A DNA stretch of 64,000 nt from Benincasa hispida (Eukaryota > Streptophyta > Magnoliopsida > Cucurbitales > Cucurbitaceae). The stretch lies in NCBI RefSeq assembly GCF_009727055.1, contig NC_052351.1, forward strand, positions 62,512,367-62,576,366, given 5' to 3'. Below the pieces are notes generated by a model. The model had not been told where the DNA came from and did not search any database. It saw only the letters and a program-made list of their open reading frames with translations. Positions 1 to 12,362 of the stretch are shown here, piece by piece (position 1 is the first letter of the stretch; the number at the start of each line of letters is the position of its first letter). A program made the position numbers and the translations under genes.

Positions 1-926
1 GGTTTAAGAGGAAAAGCTCTACTGATTAAACTATAAGGAATAATAAAGAATAATTAGGATCGCAGTCAAGGTAAGTAGTTTATCTCACCCTCTCTTTAAG
101 TGTTTCATGGTAGTGTACCTTTAATATGTTGCATAATTATGTTATTGTTATGTTGCATTACATGTTTAAAATACGTTTACGACAAGGGACCCCATGCATT
201 ATGTTTGTTCACAACGATGAAATAAGATTAAATTTTAATTAGATAAAGGTTATGTTTCTAGGGCTAGCAGGGCATGTATGGTTCACCTCTCTAGACCCAA
301 TTCTATGTCAAGTTTATGCTAGGGACTAACAGGTTATGTATGGTTGCACCCCTCTAGTCCAATCTTACGATTACGCTAATGGTTAATGTTGGATGCGACT
401 CTGGCCCTACTGACGGCATGACCCACTAATCATCAGATGGGTTAGTTTCTGCTTAAGTCTTCATCTTCCTACCAGGGAGGAGAAATTTACGTTAGAAGCA
501 TAACCGACCATCACATGTTATTATATATTTTCAGTTCCAGTCATATGTTTTCAGGACATGTTGCATGTGATTGTGCATTTGGTCACTACCCTATGTGAGA
601 ACTACTTACTGGGTATATTATATACTCATCCTATTTTACAGACTTTGTAGGTAAGGACACAGTGTAAGTGGCAGAACTAGACGTTGCTCAAATGGCCAAC
701 CATAAAGCTCACTATTATAGGCATATGCATTTTTGTATCACTACGCTATTGTTTTATGGATCCTGGTGTTTTGTAAAATAAACTTTTTATATAGTTTTCT
801 ACCTAATTAATAAAATCTTAGATATGTTCTTTTAAGATTTTTAACAAAACTCATCTCATGATAGAAAAGTCTAAGTATGCATGTCGTAGCGGTCGGACCA
901 TAATATGTAAGGATCCGGTCGTTACA
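1..926 (+). mobile_element. Ty3/gypsy LTR, right-hand remnant
   Basis: No coding sequence is visible. The stretch ends with GGTCGTTACA (917-926), the complement of the TGTAACGACC start common in plant Ty3 LTRs, and contains the near-palindrome GGGTATATTATATACTC near 611-627. It is cut at the left by the window edge and abuts a copia LTR fragment at 927. The plus orientation is inferred by analogy with the other Ty3 LTRs here, whose coding-strand ends read ...GTGACA. No flanking target duplication can be tested. Confidence 0.5.
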
Positions 927-2417
927 TAATACGATCTTAATCCTGAGCTAACTATGAACTTTTGTTTATTTCGGGATTATCCTTTAATCTGCATAAGTGA
1001 GAGTAGTCCAGAAGCACTGCTCAATAAGCCTTCCATTTTGGGGATAAGGCTATGTAGATAGCTGGGGACATAGCTATGCAAGATGGAATTCACTCTTACC
1101 TGACTCATGGTTAGCAAATAGGTTGTTCTCTTAAGTGCTGATGCAAAGTCTGGAACAACAGGGCCCTGCCCTCTCTTTGTAGAAAGGGATATGATTTATA
1201 AAATGTACTACAAATAAGTTGTTCAATAGAGGGTCAATGGGAGCTTAAGGTGCAAGATGTATTTACAAGGGTAAAACGAAAATTTTGACCCAGTTGTAAA
1301 TACGAACGACCTGTAAAGGATCAACTGATTGATTATGGTTGAAATGGACAAAAATATATATATAGTGAGAAGATTGCAACTATCGAGCTATAGTGGTGTT
1401 TCTTGATAGTTAACGAATAGTAATTAATTCGGTTTAAAGAGTTTAATAGATTAATTACAAATCGTTGGAGCTCAAGATCTGTAGGTCCATTAGGTCCCTC
1501 TACTTGCTCATAAACTATAATAGAAAATTGAGTATTAATTGGATGAATTTTGGAATTAGGGTTATGAATTTGAAATGTTCAAATTCAATTATTAGGGTTT
1601 TCAAGTTATTGTATTTGATACAATTAGAAACGTTTAGTTTAGATGAAATCAAACGAAATTGGAGAATCAATTAATATTTAAATTATGATTTAAATATGAA
1701 ATTGAATCATATTGGTGGAATTGATGTTTTATTGAATTAATATTAAGATATTAAATTAATATTATTTTAATTAAAAAGGTTGAATTAAAATAAAATTAGT
1801 TTTATACAAATGAATTAATTTGGAATTAATTTATAAAACTAATTTTAGATAAAATAGTTTTATTTAAAATCAAAAATCAAAATTAAAATCAATTTTGAGA
1901 AAATTGAGTTTAAAATAAAAGAATAGTGGATTTTTCCAATCTTGTAAAAATCCACTATCCTTTTTAATGGTTAATCATCAAATTCCATTCAAATTCTCAT
2001 TAATTCTCCAAGTAGAAGCTACTCTCCATGTAATCCTATTTTGATGCATGGTTTGTGTGTATAAATTAGACGTCCATGCAGCTTGATTGAGAGAAAAATG
2101 AGAGATTTTTCTACTAAACTGCTGCATAATTAAAAACCCTCTCAAACCATCAAAACTCATCCCAAATTTAACTTGATTTTAGCGTTTTCACCATACATTC
2201 CTTCTTGAGCTTTATAAAGAAGATCTAGGTGGTGGTCTTGTTGAAGTTTCAAGCTCAATCATGGAATATTACTACTGAATTTGTGGATTATGTCTTCAAA
2301 GGTAGTGTTTGCTTCAAACCCTCTATGAATTTCACTTGAATAGCATTTTTAGAACTCAAATTAAGATTAGTTAGAGTGCTTACTGATTCTGATTTGTTCC
2401 GTTGCATGTTATATATT
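927..2417 (+). mobile_element. Ty1/copia LTR fragment (family 1), 5' truncated
   Basis: Closely matches 33350-34735, the 3' LTR of the plus-strand copia element, but lacks about 440 bases of its left part. Shared blocks include CCTGAGCTAACTATGAACT, CCTTCCATTTTGGGGATAAG and the AT-rich block 1680-1900. No open frame longer than about 70 codons is present and none resembles a gene. The right end joins an inverted piece of the same LTR at about 2417. The same join is present at 34735, so this is a duplicated composite rather than an independent insertion. Confidence 0.7.
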
Positions 2418-3007
2418 CTTTCACCCAGCTATCTACCTGATCTTACCCCTAAAATGAGAGGCTTATTGAGCTGGCGCTTATGAGCCAACCCTTAACTATG
2501 CAAATCTAAGGATAATCCCGAAAAAACAGGACTTGATAGTTAGCTCAGGATTAACGAAATAGTCAGTCTTAAACAGTAAACAACATTTATAAAGTAAGAG
2601 TGACTTATATCTTGGTCTAATCTTATGCAAACTCATTGTATAGGATGCCCCCACTCCTCATGTCAATACATGAACGAATCAAGATCACTTCGTTTGTAGC
2701 ACCTCTAAAAAAACTTGTAACCGTTATAGAGTAGGCCAAATCCAATAATGTTACCATAATAAGGCACCCAATCTTATTTGTATACTATAGACCATTTTGG
2801 CAATACTCGAACTTGATCCATTTTTATGTCTCTAAATAAAGTTCAAGTGTTCATGCAATAGCCATGGAACATAGTCTATTAGATTTTGACTATATGAATG
2901 CAAGATTCAATAACAACTTTATTGAGAAAATGTTGAATAACATCTTTATTGATAATAGAATGTGTTTAACTTTACAAAATGTGAGTTTTAGGACACACAA
3001 CCCAACA
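2418..3007 (-). mobile_element. Ty1/copia LTR fragment (family 1), inverted
   Basis: Ends in ...CACACAACCCAACA at 3007, the complement of the TGTTGGGTTGTGTG start of this copia LTR. The block 2432-2560 is the reverse complement of 930-1075, so this fragment sits tail-to-tail with the one to its left. Matching minus-strand pieces occur at 34736-35344 and 18399-19208. The LTR terminus directly abuts gene-unit sequence (GAGATTTCCTGAG). Confidence 0.7.
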
Positions 3008-3785
3008 GAGATTTCCTGAGCAAACTATGAATTTCATGAGTTATTATGATACGACTCTATATTGTGGGACTTTTACGATGATTAGTGAGGAAAGTGCCTA
3101 GTTATTCTCTAGTTATTCTCTCCAATCATTTAGAACTTTAGCAAAAGGGATCCTTCAGAATTTAGTCTTAGCTTTTTTGGTTGATGAAAAATAGAAGTTG
3201 TTTCATTTAAAAAATTGTTTATAAGTTTACTAATATATGTGAGAGGCTTTGGTAGGTTATTAATAGACACATGAATTTCACACATCAATACTTAAGATTA
3301 TTTGTATTGGTTGGTCAATAACATTATTGACATCGATTAATTTCGTCCACTTTTATCAATCTTGTCCACTTCCTGTTGTCTGAATTAAAACATATCGGTG
3401 AAATTGAGCATGACTCAAATAACATACGAGTATCTTAGTAACCACAAGGTTTTTAGTTTGGATCCATACCACAAGTGTAAGGTTTGAAAATTGAGTTAAA
3501 AAACCTTATGTTTTTTATGTATGAAACTTTTTATTACTTTACGCTTTTATAAAAAGATAAAAAGTTGAGTTGATAGGTTTTGATTTACCTGAACAAGGAT
3601 GAACATATGTTAGGCTTAGGACTCGAAGATCGTTACAACAATTTTCGAGGAGAAAATTGTTAATCATTATTATATCGTAGCATCTGTGAAAATTAGCAGT
3701 ATAATAAAGTTCTAACTAACTTTTACTATGTAGAATAACAGTTAATTATTGTCATTATCAATTCTCGATTCTGAGTAAGGATTTT
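3008..3785. repeat. Gene-unit copy A (DEFL gene deleted)
   Basis: Aligns with 15199-18221 and 35345-38281 but jumps at about 3074 from the left block (GATACGACTCTATATTGTGGGACTTT) directly to the right block (ACGATGATTAGTGAGGAAAG). The roughly 2.2 kb that carries the DEFL gene in copies C and D is missing. It ends in ATTTT (3781-3785), the target duplication of the Ty3 LTR that follows. No open gene remains. Confidence 0.75.
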
Positions 3786-6220
3786 TATCACACCCCCTCC
3801 CAGTTCATCATCTAAAATCGAAAGGGGACATGATGGTAGTAGTTACCGACATACTTGCCAGCACTTACTGCCTAAGTTAAATGAAACCTGCTTAAAACCT
3901 TAATATGCAAAAATGACTTAGTAGTAAATCAACTATGACTTTAACCAGCAAAACAACTTAAATACAATTCCAAAAAAAAAAAAATAAAATAAACAGATAT
4001 CCAACAAATAGCACAAGAATTAACATGGGTCCCAAAATAAGTTTTACGAGTCTCATACTTCTCTCAAAATATGTGTAGATCAAACAAGCTTAACCTAAGC
4101 TTCTTCCTTCCTAACCGAGCTTTGAGTGCCAAGCAACAGTGGGTTCAATCGCGAGGGAACTGACCACTACCTGAGAAAAAGGAAAACATTTTAAAATGGT
4201 GAGCTGGTTGCCCAGTGAGTGACTCATAGAAATACAATTCGTCTCCAGCCTTTCATACACATTAATTTAAACATATAAACATGCTACAAATGATCTCAAA
4301 CATCTTACATAGTATCATGCGTCATAATCAATCATACTATCAAACCTTATTTGAATGAGCGCTCGTTGCTCAAGTTTCCAACGTCCATTCATAACCGTGA
4401 GACGCATACTTCGGTCCCATTATAATGACTGTGGCCAGGAGACCCATACTTCGGCCTCTCATATAGAACTATCTACGTGCATGTGGAATATACTAAGTAT
4501 TGTCAACACGTTAGGTACTTCCTTTGATACCTTCTATACCTTCGGTATCCAGTTTCTTAGAATCGTAACATTCATAGAAGATTTGAGCATAAGGTTAGGC
4601 ATAGCACTTACGTAGCTTTCGCCATAAGAGCATTATCACAATTCAACATGCATGCTTGACGAATTATAAACATGTAGTTTGCATTACCTTTCCATCAAAC
4701 ATCATGCTGATGATATGCCAAGAATCCTTTTAAAACATAAGTATAAATTTTAGTTGCTTGGAAAACCCATGAACGCTAGCATGAAATTCATTTGGAACGC
4801 ATGTTCCTGTTATATATATATATATATTTTAAAACATTTCTTCACCGATGGGGTTTTAAGCTTGTAGGCCTCTCTAATGGAAGTCACTCCTACACATAAA
4901 AATAATAATTTTAGTTACTACTTTGGCCTCCCTTTCAAGACTACTCTTTTCAACCAAGCTCATACTTAGTAAGAAGTTGCATGTTCGCCCACAATTTCCA
5001 TATTCAAATTCTAACGTCAGTAACTTGAAAACCAGGACTCCTCTTAAGAAAGTTCCTTTTTCAAACATGATCAGAATTTTGTTAAAAGTGTTACATCAAA
5101 GTTTCAATGTAAAACTCCTTGTAGTTTAACCTGGGCCCTTAAATCTATCCTGATGGCCCTAAACTGCAACTTCCTGCTTCAACAAAGATTCTAGGTTTAA
5201 CTTCCGAAATATGTAACTTGAACCTCAGACTTTATCTTGCAAAATTTTCTTCTACAAACTTGCTTGAAATGGTGTTAAAATAATACTTTAAAATTTTAGC
5301 ATGAAAATCCAAGTGATTCGGCCTAGATCTATGATTCTTCGTCGAGTGCCCAGAAACACATGAAAATGAACCTTCATCTATTCCTTCCCTCTCCGGACCT
5401 ATTTTAGGCAAGAACTCCCTTACAAAGCTTGATTTAAGGAACTAGACTCACAGAACTTTCTAATGGTACCAAGATCGTCTGATTTGCTCGAAGGAATCGT
5501 CCAAAACGAGCTCTTGAATTTCTCTTCCCTTTTTATACTACTGCCCAGCATTTTCGCATGAAATCTCTTTAAGCCACCTCACCCATTAGTGGAGATTAAG
5601 GGCCCAGATTAAGCCATCTATCCGTATAACTAAAAGAAACGTTTAGAACTGAGCATTTCGAGAAAACTCAATCCTCGCTGGGAAAAACTTGATGGAGAAG
5701 GGTCATTACTCGATGGAAATTTCAATGGGTCCCTGTTGAATGCTCGATGAAAAGGACTCGATACTCGATGGGATACTCTATGATGGATCGCTTGCTCGAT
5801 GTACGTTCCTTACTCAATCTCTCGAACTCGATGCGCGACCCTTCCTCAATTGCTCATACTCAATGCTTGATCCTTCCTCGATCACTCGACCCTTCCTTGA
5901 TTGCGTACAGTTGATGCTCGACCTTTCCTCGATTGTTTATACTTGATGCTTGATGGCATCTACTTGGTGCCTCCTTATGCTTACTCGATGCTCAGCCACC
6001 ACTCTTCACGACTAACACTTAGCCAGAAATTCCTTTTGCAAGGCTAGATTAATAAGTATCCAAGAGCTAAGTTCCTAAACGTAGACATTTTTCCTTCTTC
6101 AAACTTATCCTTACCTCAAAACCCACCATTCCAATCTAGCTTAAATATTTAACCCCATTACTTTTCTAAACTCAAACAACAAACATAATTAAAAAGGGAA
6201 AGTAAGTTGCGGGTTTTACA
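3786..6220 (-). mobile_element. Ty3/gypsy (Tekay/Del-like) 3' LTR
   Basis: On the minus strand it starts TGTAAAACCCGC at 6220 and ends ...GGGGGTGTGATA at 3786 (TGTGACA in sister copies), about 2.43 kb. It is flanked on the left by ATTTT and on the right by a polypurine tract and integrase remnant, so it is the 3' LTR of a minus-strand element. It contains a poly-A run near 3972, a TA run near 4810 and the CGAT-word cassette at 5690-5990. Open frames inside it have no recognisable product. Confidence 0.8.
5690..5990 (-). repeat. LTR word cassette, CTCGATG type
   Basis: Irregularly spaced copies of ACTCGATG / GCTCGATG / CTCGACC, spaced about 10-25 bases apart, lying 230-530 bases from the coding-strand start of the LTR. 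The sister LTR at 12468-14676 has the same word at the same place, whereas other Ty3 LTRs in the window carry different words there. It produces spurious low-complexity frames. The role is unknown; the position fits U3. Confidence 0.7.
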
Positions 6221-6240
6221 ATCTACTACCCCTTAAAAGA
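6221..6240 (-). other. Polypurine tract of the Ty3 element
   Basis: The minus strand reads AAAGAAATTTC... region then TTTTAAGGGGTAGTAGAT immediately before the LTR start TGTAAAACCC. A purine-rich block at the internal/3' LTR boundary is the plus-strand primer expected for an LTR retrotransposon, and its position supports the LTR boundary at 6220. Confidence 0.6.
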
Positions 6241-7052
6241 AATTTCATCCTCGAAATTTACCTGTAGAAACCATTTGAAAAGTTGAGGATACTTCTTCTT
6301 TACTTGCTCCTCAGATTCCCACCTCGCATCTTCAACTCCATGGTTGTTCCATAATACCTTCAATAAAGGTATGGTTTTGTTCCTGAGCACCTGTTCCTTC
6401 TTGTCTAAAATCTGAACCGACCCTTCTTCATATGATAAATTTTCCTTGAGCTGAAACAGTTGTTTTACCAGTACATGCGTAGGATCAGGCATATACTTCC
6501 TCAGCATTGATACATGGAACACGTTGTGAATATATGGTCCGATGTATCGAGGAGTTAGTTTCACTTTTCTTCCAAACATGAGTAGTTTCACTTTTCTTCC
6601 AAACCTGCGTACTCCTTTCCATGGAGATAACCGAAGGAATATATGGTCTCCAATCTAAAATTCTAAATCTCTCCTTCGCTTATCAGTGTAACTTTTCTGC
6701 TTGGCTTGAGTTGTCTCCAAGTTTTCCCTGATAAGCTTCACAGTATCTGTCGCTTGCTGCAATAATTCTGGACCCAATAGTTTTCGTTCCCCTACTTCAT
6801 TCCAACATACCAGGGTCTTGCATGGTCTGCCATACAATGCTTCGTATGGAGCCATGCCTATGCTCAAGTGATAACTGTTGTTATACGCAAACTCGACCAA
6901 TGGAAGTTGTGCATCCCAACTTCCTTTAAACTGCATAACACATGTTCTCAGCATATCTTCTAGTGTCTGTATTGTCCGCTCTGAATGACCATCTGTCTGT
7001 GGATGAAAAGCCATTCTAAAATGTAGCTTGGAACCCAAGGCCTTCTGCAAAT
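6226..7052 (-). pseudogene. Ty3/gypsy integrase C-terminal half with chromodomain-like tail
   Basis: Two open pieces (6655-7050 and 6226-6591) form a broken integrase of the Tekay/Del chromovirus type. The upstream piece has HFRMAFHPQTDG then SERT, whose glutamate is the last residue of the DDE triad, followed by QLPLVEFAYNNSYH and APYEALYGRPC. The downstream piece has YIGPY, NVFHVSMLRKY and a chromodomain-like end (LKVLWNNHG...RWE...KKKYPQLF). Damage: a stop follows DLEF (near 6652); a 27-base in-frame tandem duplication repeats FGRKVKLLM; about 25 residues normally between the GPY motif and VFHVS are missing; and the first two catalytic aspartates are lost where the element is cut at about 7052. 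It is non-functional. Confidence 0.9.
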
Positions 7053-7741
7053 TAGAGAGGAAAGTGCCTAGTTATGCTCTCCAATCATTTAGAACTGTAG
7101 CAAAAGGGATCCTTCAGAATTTAGTCTTACCCTTTTGGGTTGATGAACAATAGAAGTTGTTTCATTTATAATTTTTTTTTATAAGTTTACTAATATATGT
7201 GAGAGGCTTTGGTAGGTAATTAATGGACACATGAATTTAACACATCAATACTTAAGATTATACGTATTAGTTGGTCAATAACATTATTAACATCGATTAA
7301 TTTCGTCCATTTTTATCGATCTTGTCCACTTCCTATTGTTTGAATTAAAACATATCAGTGAAACTCAACATTATTCAATTAACATACGAGTATCTTAGTA
7401 ACTACAAAGTTCTTGGTTTGAATCCATACAAGTGTAAGTTTTGTAAACTGAGTCAAATACCTTGTGTTTTTTATGTATGAAACTTTTTATTATTTTACGC
7501 TTTTATAAAAAGATAAAAATTGGAGTTGATGGCTTTCGATTTACCTAAACAAGGATGAACACATGTTTGGCTTGGGAGTCGAAGAATTTTACAACAATTT
7601 TCGAGGAGGAAATTGTTAACCATAGTTACATCGTAGCATCCGTGAAAATAAGCAATAGAATAAAGTTCTAAGTAACTTTTACTATGTATAATCACACTTA
7701 ATTGTTGTCATTATTGGTTCTTGATTCTGAGTCAAGATTTT
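7053..7741. repeat. Gene-unit copy B (right part only)
   Basis: Matches the right third of units C and D from AGAGAGGAAAGTGCC to the terminal ATTTT (7737-7741). The left part with the DEFL gene is replaced by the truncated Ty3 integrase. The right end is again followed by TGTCACACCCCC of the Ty3 LTR, so the same insertion is present as in copies A and D. There is no coding capacity. Confidence 0.75.
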
Positions 7742-8067
7742 TGTCACACCCCCTCCCTGTTTATCCTCTAAAACTGAAAGAAGATATGACGGCAGCAGTT
7801 ACTGACCTACTTGTCAGTGCTTATGCCTAACTTAAATCAAACCTGCTGAAAACCTAAATTGCAAAAACGACTTAGCAGTAAATCAACCATGACTTTAACC
7901 AGGAAAACAACTTAAATACAATTCCTAAAAAAAAAAAAAAAAAAAACCAACAACAACATATGTCCAACAAATAGCACAAGAATGAACATGGGTCCCAAAA
8001 TAAATTTTACGTCCCAGACTTCTCTCAAAATATGTGTAGATCACACAAGCTTAACCTAAGCTTCTTC
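7742..8067 (-). mobile_element. Ty3/gypsy LTR, truncated
   Basis: Begins TGTCACACCCCCTCCC and follows the LTR at 3786 closely, including a 20-base poly-A run (7927-7946). It stops after AACCTAAGCTTCTTC at 8067, where a different LTR in the opposite orientation begins. Only about 325 of roughly 2,430 bases remain. Confidence 0.75.
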
Positions 8068-8479
8068 TATGAAACCTGGATTTCAATTTCCCTACTTAAG
8101 AAGGTAATTAAGGAATCAACTAAGTATACATTAAATCCTATGTTGAAGAAAAGGAAAATTTCTAAGAGTTTGAATAAGTTTGTTGAGTAGCTTTGAGTTG
8201 AGCCTTAACTAGTAAAAAGAAACCATGTGTTTGGTGTTAGGAAACATTAACGCTTGAGGCTCTAATGAAACTAAGTTATTAGAGGTTATAAGAGATTAAA
8301 CATTGAGGCCAAGGACAACCATGCATTGAGCTTGTGATATATGGACGTATGTCGGCCGAAGTTTTAGCAAAGAGGCACTCCCCAAAGGTTGCTCATGCGT
8401 TGGGATAATGAGAGGATACGTGAGCGAGAGCGAGAGGGCTAGACAGTGAGTGGAAGGCACTGGGTGTTGGAGCATGCAT

Positions 8480-8770
8480 GCAGACGATCGCATAGCTGCT
8501 TGTAACATTATACGATAACACTAGATGATAGCGCTAAACGATAAGCTTGGGCACTAGACGGTAAGCGTAGACACTAGTCGATGCATTAGGCACGAGTGCT
8601 AGGCGATAGACGCAAGCGCTACACGATGGTGCTACACGATAACGTGAGCGCTAGATGATAGGTGAAGCGCTAAACAATGGCCATTATGCTAGACGATGGT
8701 GTTACACAATAAGCGGACGCACTGGACGATGGAAGTGATAGTTAGACGATGGGGTCACCGCTACACGTTG
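8480..8770 (+). repeat. LTR word cassette, CTAGACGAT type, left half
   Basis: Degenerate tandem words of the form GCTAGACGATG / GCTACACGATA / GGCGATAGACG, about 10-15 bases apart. The array is split by the solo LTR at 8771 and continues at 10838-11045, showing that it existed before that insertion. Confidence 0.7.
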
Positions 8771-10837
8771 TGTCACATCCTCTACCAGATTACCGAAAGA
8801 AGATGTGACGGTAGTAGTTACTAGCCTTATCGCCAACACTTACTCCCTTTACTTACTTAACTCCTTTACTGCCAACCTGATAAACATTATTAATTTATAC
8901 AATTACATTCTTAACAAACCATAATATAACATCTACAGATAAAATATTTACAACTGGGCCCAAACTTTACTAATAAAACTTTGACTCCCCTCACAACATG
9001 TGTACATCGTTATAGACCATTAACTTAAATTCTTTTAACTAGCCGGGTCTTTTAGTGGCAAGCAGCAGCAGGATCAACCTTCAGGAATCTGACCGCTACT
9101 TGGGAAAAGAAAATCATAGGAAAACTGTGAGCTAGTTGCCCAGTGAGCGACTATAGAAATCATATTATGTCATGCTTCACATTATTATAAAACATGTAAA
9201 CATACTGGAAAACGTTTCAAGCATCTTCTGATAAAACATAATCATAATCATAATCTCATGCTTTATGAAGGGAAACTCATCGACCATCAACAAATCTCGT
9301 TAAATTTTGTTGAGAACGAGTATACATCGCTCTAGCTCCCAACGTCTGTATCTGGCCAAGAATCCCATACTTCGGTCTCAGATTGCTGGTATATGGCCTA
9401 GGAGACCCATACTTCAGCCTCTCATTCAGAACTACCTACGTGCATGTGGAGTTTCTAAGTACCATCAACACCTTAGGTACTTTTTGGATACCTTCTATAC
9501 CTTCAGTATCCGGCTTACTAAACATGTCATGCTTAAGAAACAACATATAGATTAAGAATCATTCATTCATAGCCCTTAGCATGGCATTTGTAGAGACATA
9601 GCTTTTATCTTAAAAATGCATGCTTCATCATAGTTACTTAGCTTTTATAACGAATTAACATATAACCTTGGCATGCGATAAAACATACACGTGCTGGAGA
9701 AAAGATGCTATGCAATTCATAAAACTTGGTTGTTTGAAAACATATAAACTTATCATCAAACATCATTGAAATCGCATGGTCTTTCATGCACAAAACATGG
9801 AAAACATTAAGTTTATTTTAGTCACTCACTACTCGTCTGGACTCTTAATGGTTTTTAGGCTTCTCCTACCTCCTCTTGGCCTGAAACAACATAATTCCTT
9901 GTTAGATTCCTTAGAATTTTCATCTAGATGCTTCAAATAGTTTGCTTACTAGCGAGACCTTTACTAGCGGGATCATCACTAGCGAGACCAACACTAGCGA
10001 GATCATCACTAGCGAGAGCTTCATCAATAAGATCATTACTAGCGAGATCATCTTATGAGCGAGACTTAGCATGAAAATCAGCGAGACTAGGCACAAAACT
10101 AGCGAGATTTTTCATTCTTCACAAGACTTACCATTATTAGCGATACTTAGCATAAATTTTAGCGAGACTAGATAGAAAACTAATGAGATCTGAGTGAGCA
10201 ACGAGATTTACACAATCCTTCTCTTGCTCTCGCTCCCTTGGGTGAGCTGCTTGCTTGATCTTCCCAACCAACTGCCTGCTTATGCAACAAATTCGTATTT
10301 CAAATTCATAAATTTCTAACTCAAAATACAGAACTCATTTTAAGAATATTTCTTCTACAAACTTGTTCAAAACTGGGTTATCTATCTTACCTTAAAATTT
10401 TAGCTCTAAATTCATCGTGGTTTGGCCTGGAGCTTCCAATCTTTACTATTGGCCCCGATTAATCTGAGAATTAGACTCTTCCAGCTTTCAAATGGCACCA
10501 ATTTCACTGGGATTGCACGAGTCAGTTGTCTAAACCGAGTCTTTGAACTTCTTCTTCCTTTTTATTCAATCGACTGCCGTCTCGTGCATGAAATCATTGA
10601 CCGCCTCCTTGCCTACTAATGGGTTTAGTGTTGTCGGCCGAGAAAACATAATTTAAGTTTAATTAATTGATTTTTTAAACCTAACTTCTTCGTTCCTGTT
10701 TTCTTCTTTTCTTACTTCTTCTCTTCTTCTTTCATACTTCTCTGTATTAAACCATAAATTTCACTTATTACTTATTTAACATAATATCCTCATGGCTAAA
10801 CATACTTATGTAAAGAATGTAGCATTCGGGTTTTACA
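8771..10837 (-). mobile_element. Solo Ty3/gypsy LTR inside another LTR
   Basis: Runs from TGTCACATCC to ...CGGGTTTTACA (2,067 bp) with no internal region on either side. Both flanks are the CTAGACGAT cassette of the host LTR. Flanking 5-mers CGTTG and TGATG are similar but not identical, so the target duplication is decayed or the boundary is off by a base. Inside are the AGGTAC/GATACC block near 9475 and an ACTAGCGAGA cassette. Open frames here have no recognisable product. Confidence 0.8.
9945..10215 (-). repeat. LTR word cassette, ACTAGCGAGA type
   Basis: Around a dozen copies of ACTAGCGAGA(T/C)C or shorter forms (AGCGAGACTTAGCAT, AGCGAGACTAG) in 270 bases. Coding-strand words read ATCTCGCTAGT. 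It lies about 620-890 bases from the coding-strand LTR start. A related array is at 45330-45560. Confidence 0.7.
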
Positions 10838-11045
10838 TGATGAGTGACAGCGAGAGATACGTGATGAGCAACGACGAGACCGTTAGGTGAGAGATCACTA
10901 GACGATGGAGCTATGTGATGGAGCATAAGTGCTATGTGATGGGCACAGCGCTAGATGATGAGTGACAATGAGAGATTTACTAGGCGATAAGCTATCTGAT
11001 GAGTGCAAGAGCTACACGATGAACTAGACGATGGGTCAAGTGTTT
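10838..11045 (+). repeat. LTR word cassette, CTAGACGAT type, right half
   Basis: Continuation of the array at 8480-8770: GATGAGTGACAGCGAGAGAT, CTAGACGATGG and CTATGTGATGGGC style words. Two longer motifs, (A/G)TGATGAGTGACA(G/A)(C/T)GAGAGAT, recur at about 10838 and 10958. Confidence 0.65.
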
Positions 11046-12035
11046 ATGTGTCATGAGGCTTGCGGTACACAAGGCTGATGCACCCTGACAAATGGCTAAA
11101 CCGAGAAGGGGTTGAGCTTGAGTTAGTAGGAGGTGGAAAAATAGAGTTTCATGCAAAGCAGATTCATGCATGAGGAAGACAACTGAAACTTCATGCAAGT
11201 AGGTGAGTGGCATGGGAGTTGGTGAATCGCAAGGAAGTAGGTGGTGGAAAAGCTTGGTGCAGACACTCCAAAAGTTGCTAAAGAATGAGGTGTCATGCGT
11301 TGGAGGTTTTGTGAGATGATGAGGATCAATTCCTAAAGCCTATAAATATCATCACAAAGTGTCTCTTTAGTTCATAACCAAAAATCCTCGTGAAAAACAT
11401 TAGAAAGAGTGTTAGAGGGTAGATTCAGAGGAAGCTATGCGTTGATCATGAAGGGCATGCGTTGGTAGCAAGACCATGCATTCATCAAAAGGTTCCAAGA
11501 GAAGGAGATGTTGTCGAACAGTGAGGTGTGAAAGTAGCATCAACTTGGGACGAGGAGTTATCCCAGACTACTCGTAATTTTTAAGTGATTCCAAAACCAC
11601 TTGAAAGATTAGAGAGTCTAGCAGGGCTACTGAAGAAAAAGCTCAAAGGAATCATGCTGAAGAGTGAAGAAAAGACAGAAGGGTCGAGCTCTCGGATAAG
11701 CTTGGGCCAGTCTTGATGATTTGAGGATTCCAGACAAAACACGAGGAATTCTGAGCTGAGAGTTTAAAGTAAGCTTTCTGAAACATTTTAGAACGTGTTT
11801 GTAAAAGGAAGTATCTCGAAATAAGGCTTAGAATGATGAGTAATCTGATCTTAAAGTCGAATCTGGAATTTAGAGTTCAAAAGGGAGCCTGAGGAAATCA
11901 AGGAACTTCTAGATAGAAAGGATCCTACCCGACCAAGGTGAGTGGTATTTCCTCTAAGTCTTAAGCATATCTTTTAGAGTAAATATATATGCTTATGTTT
12001 TTAATGAGTAATTAGAATGCGAATGAAATTATTTG
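11046..12035 (+). mobile_element. Body of the Ty3 LTR, non-coding
   Basis: LTR sequence with no recognisable gene. It contains a possible TATA-like CCTATAAATATCAT at about 11338, followed by GATTCAGAGGAAGC and pyrimidine/purine-rich sequence matching the complement of other Ty3 LTRs in the window (for example 47000-47400). If the TATA-like block is the LTR promoter, R would begin near 11370; that is an inference. Confidence 0.45.
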
Positions 12036-12037
12036 AT

Positions 12038-12362
12038 CGAGATGGTCAGGGAGCCAATAGACCTAGTTCCTAAGCCCGGAAAAGAACCTCACGGGATGGT
12101 CAGGGGACCGAAAGGTCTAGTTTTTAAGCCTGTGAGAAGAACCTCATATGAGATGGTCACAGGGCTGACGGGCCTAGCTTCTGAGCACATAAGCGGTGAT
12201 CTATGTGCGCATAGGGAATGCAGGAGAGTAAGCGTTTATGACAAGTATCAGTTTAACTATCTACCGTATGTGTAGGTAGAGTTTGAGAACAAACTCATTA
12301 TGAGTAGTATCAGTTTAACTATCTATCGTGCATGTAGGAAAAGTTGAGAACAGACTCATTCA
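12038..12362 (+). repeat. Short tandem sub-repeats within the LTR
   Basis: Three units beginning GGTCAGGG or GGTCACAGGG at 12044, 12098 and 12154 (period about 55), each with a CCTAG...TTCTAAGC-like tail, then two units containing AGTATCAGTTTAACTATCTA at 12244 and 12306 (period 62). The first set recurs in the LTRs at about 58070-58230 and 63690-63850, so it is a family trait. Confidence 0.7.

Noticed and set aside
8766..10842. Target duplication for the solo LTR at 8771-10837
   Set aside because: Flanks CGTTG and TGATG match at only three of five bases; the cassette background makes chance similarity likely, so it was not claimed.
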